Shown here: one piece after another, positions 8,672-13,127 of the stretch
Layout: every line of letters begins with the position of its first letter
How positions within the stretch are numbered: position 1 is the stretch's first letter
Assembly: GCA_002342165.1 (NCBI GenBank)
Contig: DDPM01000176.1
Coordinates: forward strand, 1-13,127
DNA length: 13,127 nucleotides
From: Hylemonella sp. UBA2468
GTDB taxonomy: Bacteria; Pseudomonadota; Gammaproteobacteria; Burkholderiales; Burkholderiaceae_C
Direction: 5' to 3'
Notes under the pieces: model-generated
What the model was told of the DNA's origin: nothing
The model's database searches: none
Seen by the model: only the letters and a program-made list of their open reading frames with translations
Position numbers and translations under genes: made by a program

Positions 8672-8797
8672 TTACACGTGGTGACCGCCAGCAGCATCAA
8701 TCAGCTCAGCGCACTGTGGTTTGGCAAGCGGCTTCAAACCGTAGGCTAAGGTTTTACCTACCTCACCGTAGCCTACCAATACAATGTCCAAGTTCAT
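8672..8797 (-). pseudogene. Remnant of an NAD(P)-binding dehydrogenase, internally deleted
   Basis: A 41-codon frame on the minus strand, ATG at 8797 to TAA at 8672-8674, beginning MNLDIVLVGYGEVGKTLA, which is a clear beta-strand plus GxGxxG Rossmann nucleotide-binding start like that of 6-phosphogluconate-dehydrogenase-type or DUF1932 oxidoreductases. After about 20 residues it jumps to CAELIDAAGGHHV and stops, which reads like the tail of such a protein. A functional domain needs well over 150 residues, so the most economical reading is an in-frame internal deletion of a formerly full-length dehydrogenase gene. It starts 9 bp after the tctC stop and ends 9 bp before the ModA-like gene, in the same reading frame as the latter. 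It may still serve as a leader that keeps ribosomes moving. The parent family is inferred from the N-terminus only. Confidence 0.6.
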
Positions 8798-8806
8798 AAG
8801 GACAAC

Positions 8807-9829
8807 TTATTGCTTGGCAATTTTGGCACGCTCAATCACTTCACCCCAGCGCTTGATATCGTTATTCAACAACGCAGCAGCATCAGCAGGAGACCCTGGG
8901 GTTGGCTCCACATTGAGTTCTTCTAGGCGTTTTTTGATGGCGGGGTCGTTTAAAGCAGATACCACCTCTTTATTCAAACGGTCCACCACGTCTTTAGGTG
9001 TTTTGGCGGGCACGGCCAATCCGTTCCAAGAGGACGCACTGTAACCTTGAACCCCTGATTCACGGGCGGTAGGCACTTCGGGCATGACACGGGAACGCCT
9101 GTCGCCCGTGACCGCCAAGGCCACCAAGGCTTTGGCTTTGATTTGGGGCAGCAACGGGCCCAAAATGTCCACACCCGCATCAATTTGGCCGCCACGCAAG
9201 GCATTGATGACCGAAGGTGTTCCGTTAAAAGGAACAATCTGAATATCCAAGCCAGTTGCAGACTTGAACAATTCTGCCGCCAGATTTTGAGTGGTGCCAA
9301 TGTTGGGGGTGCCCACATTGAGTTTGCCAGGGTTGGCTTTGGACCAGGCAATCAAATCGGCCAAGGTTTTAAAGCGGCCGCCTTCGGCCGACACAATGAC
9401 CAAGTCAAACATGCCCAAAGGGACCACAGGAATAAAGTCTTTGACGGTGTCAAAAGGCAGGCTTTTGAACAAACTCTCACTGACCGCCGTGCCACTGGAG
9501 ATCAGCAACAGGGTGTGGCCATCCGGGGCGGCCTTGGCCACCAGTTCGCCCGCCACCACGCCACCGGCACTGGGTTTGTTGTCGATCACCACCGGTTGAC
9601 CCCAAGCTTCGCTCAGGCGCTGGCCCACGGTGCGTGCAGTCAAGTCGGCTGCGCCACCGGGAGCGTTGGGCACCACGATTCGGATGGGCTTGCTTGGAAA
9701 GCTCTGCGCCTGAGCCGTTTGCAAACCGCCCAGCGGTGCCAACCCTAGTAGGCCCAACATAAGCCCCAAGCCCAGAACCAAGGCCCGATGCTTTGGGTAT
9801 AGGGCGGTCATTTTGAAGATGTTTTTCAT
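8807..9829 (-). CDS. Tripartite tricarboxylate transporter receptor (TctC/Bug family)
   Basis: A 340-residue secreted solute receptor. The N-terminus has basic residues (Lys2, Lys6, Lys14, Arg15), a hydrophobic core around 16-33 and a likely signal peptidase site after Ala41 (TAQA-QS). The mature part begins FPSKPIRIVVPNAPGGAADLTAR, the hallmark of Bug proteins, followed by GQPVVIDNKPSAGG and the lobe-1 ASxSPDGHTLL-like stretch (KAAPDGHTLLLISS), then LNVGTPNIGTTQNLAAELFK and the PEVPTARESGVQGY motif. These proteins bind carboxylates, including aromatic acids such as terephthalate (TphC) in Comamonas. The ATG at 9829 has AGGAG (9838-9842) 8 nt upstream. No TctA or TctB membrane genes are in the window; next upstream are Liv-type ABC genes. 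It probably binds the aromatic acid feeding this pathway, which is inference. Confidence 0.93.
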   Translation of the reverse strand: MKNIFKMTALYPKHRALVLGLGLMLGLLGLAPLGGLQTAQAQSFPSKPIRIVVPNAPGGAADLTARTVGQRLSEAWGQPVVIDNKPSAGGVVAGELVAKAAPDGHTLLLISSGTAVSESLFKSLPFDTVKDFIPVVPLGMFDLVIVSAEGGRFKTLADLIAWSKANPGKLNVGTPNIGTTQNLAAELFKSATGLDIQIVPFNGTPSVINALRGGQIDAGVDILGPLLPQIKAKALVALAVTGDRRSRVMPEVPTARESGVQGYSASSWNGLAVPAKTPKDVVDRLNKEVVSALNDPAIKKRLEELNVEPTPGSPADAAALLNNDIKRWGEVIERAKIAKQ

Positions 9830-9894
9830 ATGTTGGACTCCTGTTGATTCGTTAAATGAAGCGACCTGGTTTTGGGGTTTGATTTGGAATTTGG

Positions 9895-10599
9895 CTAACG
9901 GGCCACGCCCAGCAATCGATCGAGCAGCTCGGGTTGGTCCAACAGCTCTTGGGCGGCGCTGGAATGCACCGCAGAGCCATGATCCAGCACCACGGCACGA
10001 TCAGATATTTTCAAAATGGCCTGAGGATGTTGCTCTACGATGATGGCGGACATGCCATCTTCCTTGGTAATTCGAGAAATCGCTTGCAAAAGCTCTTGAA
10101 CAATGATGGGCGCCAAACCCTCAAGGGGTTCGTCCAAAAGCAGGAGCTTTGGATTCACCACCAAGGCACGCCCCACAGCCAACATTTGTTGCTCGCCGCC
10201 CGAAAGCTGAGTGCCCAAATTGGTTTGACGTTCTGCAAGGCGGGGAAACAACTCATACACACGGGCAGGCGTCCAAGGACCTGGGCGTGCCACGGCGGTG
10301 AGGTTTTCATCTACCGTGAGTGACTTGAAAATATTGCGCTCTTGCGGCACCCAACCAATACCTGCACCTGCACGTTCGTGTGAGGGCAGAGTGTGCAAAG
10401 CCACGCCATCCAATTCGATGGTGCCGCCATGCTGGCGCGTGGCACCCGCCAAGGTGTTGATGAAGGTGGTTTTACCCGTGCCATTGCGTCCCAGCAGCGC
10501 CAAGGTCTGCCCCTGTGGCAAGGACAAGGACACCTGGTTCAACACCACGGCTTCGGCATAGCCCGCGCTGAGCTGTTGCACCTTAAGCAAATCAGCCAT
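9895..10599 (-). CDS. livF: Branched-chain amino acid-type ABC transporter ATPase LivF
   Basis: A 234-residue ABC ATPase, the LivF-type partner of LivG at the cytoplasmic face of the LivHM permease. Walker A GRNGTGKT at 38-45, Q-loop Gln86 (WVPQERNIF), signature LSGGEQQM at 132-139, Walker B LLLLDEP at 152-158 with GLAPIIV after it, and switch His191 (IVEQH). The start chosen is the ATG at 10599: GGAG (10606-10609) lies 6 nt upstream and it overlaps the end of livG by 8 bp (ATGGCTGA). A GTG at 10620 would add seven residues without a better ribosome-binding site. Homologues serve branched-chain amino acids, but also urea, amides and aromatic acids; next to ring-cleavage genes an aromatic acid is more likely, though not shown. 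Confidence 0.92.
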   Translation of the reverse strand: MADLLKVQQLSAGYAEAVVLNQVSLSLPQGQTLALLGRNGTGKTTFINTLAGATRQHGGTIELDGVALHTLPSHERAGAGIGWVPQERNIFKSLTVDENLTAVARPGPWTPARVYELFPRLAERQTNLGTQLSGGEQQMLAVGRALVVNPKLLLLDEPLEGLAPIIVQELLQAISRITKEDGMSAIIVEQHPQAILKISDRAVVLDHGSAVHSSAAQELLDQPELLDRLLGVAR

Positions 10600-11365
10600 T
10601 TTGAGCTCCGTGGGTGTCACCCTGCCCCAAGTACACGGCTTTCACTTGGGGATCATTGGCAATTTGGTCAGGGTCGCCTTCGGTGAGCACAGTTCCATTC
10701 ACCAAAACCGTCATGCGTTTGGCAAAGCTGAACACCAAGTCCATGTCATGTTCAATCAGCAACACCGACACTTCTGGCGGAAGTGCGGCTACGGTTTGCA
10801 AAAGTTCTTCGCGCTCGCCAGCAGGCACGCCAGCGACAGGCTCATCCAACAAAAGCACTCGGGGCTCGCACGCCAAGGCAATGGCTATTTCAAGGAGGCG
10901 GCGCTTGCCATAAGCCAGCTCTTGGGTAGGTTGGCTCATCACCTCGGTGAGGTGGAATTGGTCCAGCAAGGCCTCGCAGCGCTTCACTACCTGGGTGTTT
11001 TGGCCCAAGGGCTGCCACCAACGTTGCCCCAAACCCATGCGCTGAGACACCGTCATGGCCAGGGTTTCCAGCGGTGAAAAAGAGTCAAACAATTGGTTGA
11101 TTTGAAAGGTGCGCACCATGCCGCGAGCCACGCGCTCGTGCGGGGACAGGCGCGTGATGTCTTGACCTTCCAGAATGATTTGGCCCTCACTGGGCTCCAA
11201 CACTCCAGTGAGCAAATTAATGAGGGTGGTTTTACCCGCGCCGTTGGGGCCAATCAGGGCATGGCGCGCGCCCTGCCTCAGTTCAAGATGGACGTTGCCA
11301 GTGGCCGTAATGCCGCCAAACCGCTTGACCAAACCTACTGCGGCCAACACCACGGGGCTGCTCAT
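10592..11365 (-). CDS. livG: Branched-chain amino acid-type ABC transporter ATPase LivG
   Basis: A 257-residue ABC ATPase. Walker A GPNGAGKT at 39-46, the GMVRTFQINQLFDSFS Q-loop region typical of LivG (about 82-97), a signature that reads LAYGKRRLLEIA (150-161) as usual for LivG rather than LSGGQ, Walker B VLLLDEP at 170-176, and switch His206 (LIEHDMDLVF). The start is the ATG at 11365, which forms an ATGA overlap with the livM stop and has a purine-rich GGAAGGG upstream; TTG and GTG codons further up (11383, 11380) are less likely. It forms a heterodimer with LivF to drive uptake through LivH and LivM. Confidence 0.93.
   Translation of the reverse strand: MSSPVVLAAVGLVKRFGGITATGNVHLELRQGARHALIGPNGAGKTTLINLLTGVLEPSEGQIILEGQDITRLSPHERVARGMVRTFQINQLFDSFSPLETLAMTVSQRMGLGQRWWQPLGQNTQVVKRCEALLDQFHLTEVMSQPTQELAYGKRRLLEIAIALACEPRVLLLDEPVAGVPAGEREELLQTVAALPPEVSVLLIEHDMDLVFSFAKRMTVLVNGTVLTEGDPDQIANDPQVKAVYLGQGDTHGAQNG
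10606..10609 (-). promoter_or_regulatory. Ribosome-binding site deciding the livF start
   Basis: GGAG on the minus strand, 6 nt before the ATG at 10599 and inside the last codons of livG. It argues for the shorter LivF product over the upstream GTG. Confidence 0.6.
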
Positions 11366-12333
11366 GAGCGACCCTTCCACCAAGTCCAGGGACGGATCAG
11401 ACGGTCACGCCCCACCATCACGAGCACCACTAAAAACAGGCCAATCCAGAAGGTCCAGTATTGGGGGGTTATGGAAGACAGCCAGTCTTGCATGAGCTTG
11501 AACACAATGGCTCCGGTAACGCCACCGTAAAGCCAACCCGTACCGCCAATGACCAGCAACAACATCAGGTCGGCAGAGCGGTGAAAGTCAAATACATCAA
11601 TAGAGGCAAAGCTGGTGGTTTGGGCCAACAGCGCACCAGCCGCACCCGCCACGGCCGCGGCAACGGTGTAAATGACCGCAATGCGCTGATGTACCGAAAT
11701 ACCAATGGCCATAGCGCGCAAACGGTTGTCTCGCACGGCCTTGAGCGTGGCACCAAACGGCGAATGCACCAGACGCCGCATGAGGACAAACAACACCAAC
11801 AAGACGCACAAGGAATAGGTAGCTGAGGTTTGGCCATACAGGTCAAATTCGAACCGGCCCAGCACCGGCCCCATAACCACCCCTTGCAAGCCATCCGCTC
11901 CACCCGTGAAGTCCAGTTTATTGGCCAACTCCATCAGAATCAGTGCCACCCCTAAGGTGACCATGAGGCGGGTGAGGTCGGTGCCTCGCATGATGGACAG
12001 GGAACAAAAAGCCCCCAACAGCGTCGAGACCACCACCCCGACACATAGCCCGACCAATGGGTCTGGCATGACGTGCTTGGCAAACAAAGCGGCGCTGTAC
12101 GTCCCAACCCCAAAAAAAGCAGCGTGCCCCAGGGACACAATGCCGGTGTAACCCAGCACCAAGTCCAATGACACCGCAAACAAGGCGACGATGGCCACTT
12201 CATTGATGATGAGGGCATGCTCAGGCAGTGCCCATGGAGCCACAAAGGCCAACACCCACAACACAGGCTCCCATGGCTTCCATCGGTGAGCCGACTGCAA
12301 TGTCCGATAGGCAGCCCCTGAATCCAAACTCAT
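11362..12333 (-). CDS. livM: Branched-chain amino acid-type ABC transporter permease LivM
   Basis: A 323-residue inner-membrane permease with about eight to nine hydrophobic segments. Diagnostic stretches are the LDLVLGYTGIVSLGHAAFFGVG motif near 57-77, TLGVALILMELANKLDFTGGADGL, the cytoplasmic coupling loop SPFGATLKAVRDNRLRAMAIGI (191-212) that contacts the ATPases, and IGGTGWLYGGVTGAIVF near the C-terminus. The start is the ATG at 12333, which overlaps the livH stop as ATGA and is preceded by a strong GGGAGG with a 6-nt spacer; an upstream in-frame codon at 12375 would begin inside the end of livH. Pairs with LivH to form the channel. Confidence 0.93.
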   Translation of the reverse strand: MSLDSGAAYRTLQSAHRWKPWEPVLWVLAFVAPWALPEHALIINEVAIVALFAVSLDLVLGYTGIVSLGHAAFFGVGTYSAALFAKHVMPDPLVGLCVGVVVSTLLGAFCSLSIMRGTDLTRLMVTLGVALILMELANKLDFTGGADGLQGVVMGPVLGRFEFDLYGQTSATYSLCVLLVLFVLMRRLVHSPFGATLKAVRDNRLRAMAIGISVHQRIAVIYTVAAAVAGAAGALLAQTTSFASIDVFDFHRSADLMLLLVIGGTGWLYGGVTGAIVFKLMQDWLSSITPQYWTFWIGLFLVVLVMVGRDRLIRPWTWWKGRS

Positions 12334-13127
12334 GGTTTGCCTCCCTGCCGCACAAACAAGCCCTGCGGCTTCCATATCAAAATCGCGATCATCAACACAT
12401 ACACAATAAACGCACCAAATTGGGGAACAAAGTATTTGCCCGCGACATCGGCAATACCCAGCAGCAAAGCCGCCAGCAACGGGCCCGTAATAGAAGACGT
12501 GCCGCCCACGGCCACCACAATCAAAAAGTAGATCATGAACTTGAGCGGGAACATAGGGTCCAGCCCCAGCACTTCAGCGCCTAGCGCGCCACCCAAACCC
12601 GCCAGACCAGAACCTACAGCAAAAGTGGACAAAAACACGCGGTTCACATTAATGCCCAAGCCGGCGGCCACCCGCTGGTCATCTACCGAGGCGCGCAATC
12701 GGCTGCCGAAACGGGTCCGCGCCAACACCAACTGCAGGACCACGGTGAGGGCGGCGCATATCAAAATAATGAACAAACGGTAATGCCCCATACCCAACAT
12801 CCAGGCGCCCTCGCCTATTTCGGTGCGGCCTTTAAGCCAGTCGGGCAATTGAATGATTTGCTGGCTGGACCCCACAAAATAGTCCATGGTTGCCACGGCC
12901 ATAAAGGTCAGCCCAATGGAGAACAACACTTGGTCCAAATGAGGTTTGCGGTACATGGGACGGTAAAGCGTACGCTCCAAAACCCCACCCAGAATGGCCA
13001 CCCCAAAGAATGAGGCGGGAAGGCACCATAAAAATGGCAATTGAAACTTCTGCATGAGCACCACCGTGATGTAGCCGCCCAGCATGGCAAACGCCCCGTG
13101 CGCCAGGTTGATGAAGTTCATCAACCC
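12330..13127 (-). CDS. livH: Branched-chain amino acid-type ABC transporter permease LivH (N-terminus outside window)
   Basis: The frame is open to the right edge of the window, with 265 residues visible. It begins GLMNFINLAHGAFAMLGGYI, the conserved first-helix region of LivH, so about 20-25 N-terminal residues are missing and the methionine in this stretch is not the start. Several membrane helices follow; the loop RASVDDQRVAAGLGINVNRV is the ATPase-contact region, and the C-terminal IYFLIVVAVGGTSSITGPLL and ILIWKPQGLF are typical. It ends in TGA overlapping the livM start. No LivK-type periplasmic binding protein is seen in the window; it may lie upstream. Confidence 0.93.
   Translation of the reverse strand, partial: GLMNFINLAHGAFAMLGGYITVVLMQKFQLPFLWCLPASFFGVAILGGVLERTLYRPMYRKPHLDQVLFSIGLTFMAVATMDYFVGSSQQIIQLPDWLKGRTEIGEGAWMLGMGHYRLFIILICAALTVVLQLVLARTRFGSRLRASVDDQRVAAGLGINVNRVFLSTFAVGSGLAGLGGALGAEVLGLDPMFPLKFMIYFLIVVAVGGTSSITGPLLAALLLGIADVAGKYFVPQFGAFIVYVLMIAILIWKPQGLFVRQGGKP

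Noticed and set aside
9143..9748. 201-codon open frame on the plus strand
   Set aside because: It lies wholly antisense to the well-supported TctC receptor gene and its translation shows no recognisable domain; it is a shadow frame of GC-rich coding sequence.
9830..9894. Possible promoter or terminator in the 65-bp gap between livF and the TctC gene
   Set aside because: No convincing -35/-10 pair and no inverted repeat with a stable stem; only A/C-rich short repeats and the ribosome-binding site of the TctC gene are visible.
10601..11077. 158-codon open frame on the plus strand
   Set aside because: Antisense to livG, whose Walker motifs are intact; composition (many His, Gln, Leu) is typical of a shadow frame.

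Overview
The window looks like the chromosome of a betaproteobacterium of the Burkholderiales, probably Comamonadaceae. The reasons are the protein sequence style of the sigma-70 C-terminus, a protocatechuate 4,5-cleavage gene order identical to the Comamonas pmd cluster core (E-F-D-A-B-C), and the presence of a TctC/Bug-type solute receptor. The genus assignment is inference from memory, not from a search.

Layout: positions 1-321 (+) hold the 3' end of rpoD. Everything else (333-13127) is on the minus strand and is read from right to left. In transcription order: a branched-chain-amino-acid-type ABC transporter, livH (cut by the window end), livM, livG, livF, with 4, 4 and 8 bp overlaps; a secreted TctC-type receptor; a 41-codon remnant of an NAD(P)-binding dehydrogenase; a ModA-like binding protein without signal peptide; then ligJ, ligK, ligI, ligA, ligB and ligC; and finally an aldo/keto reductase, an alpha/beta hydrolase and a tyrosine-phosphatase-like protein. 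The largest gap between genes is about 65 bp and no convincing terminator lies inside, so one long transcription unit (or a few coupled ones) is likely. It runs convergently into rpoD with only 11 bp between the stop codons.

How the genes work together: the transporter components would bring an aromatic acid (or a related carboxylate) into the cell. LigAB opens the ring of protocatechuate between carbons 4 and 5. LigC oxidises the semialdehyde (as its hemiacetal) to 2-pyrone-4,6-dicarboxylate. LigI hydrolyses the lactone to 4-oxalomesaconate. LigJ hydrates it and LigK cleaves 4-carboxy-4-hydroxy-2-oxoadipate into pyruvate and oxaloacetate. The tautomerase (LigU/GalD/PmdU type) that normally acts between LigI and LigJ is not visible here.

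The points most worth a second look are the signal-less ModA-like protein placed directly before ligJ, the dehydrogenase remnant immediately upstream in the same reading frame, the pairing of an orphan TctC receptor with a Liv-type ABC transporter, and the missing tautomerase. No RNA genes, insertion sequences, CRISPR arrays or phage genes were seen, and no stretch longer than about 65 bp lacks a gene.
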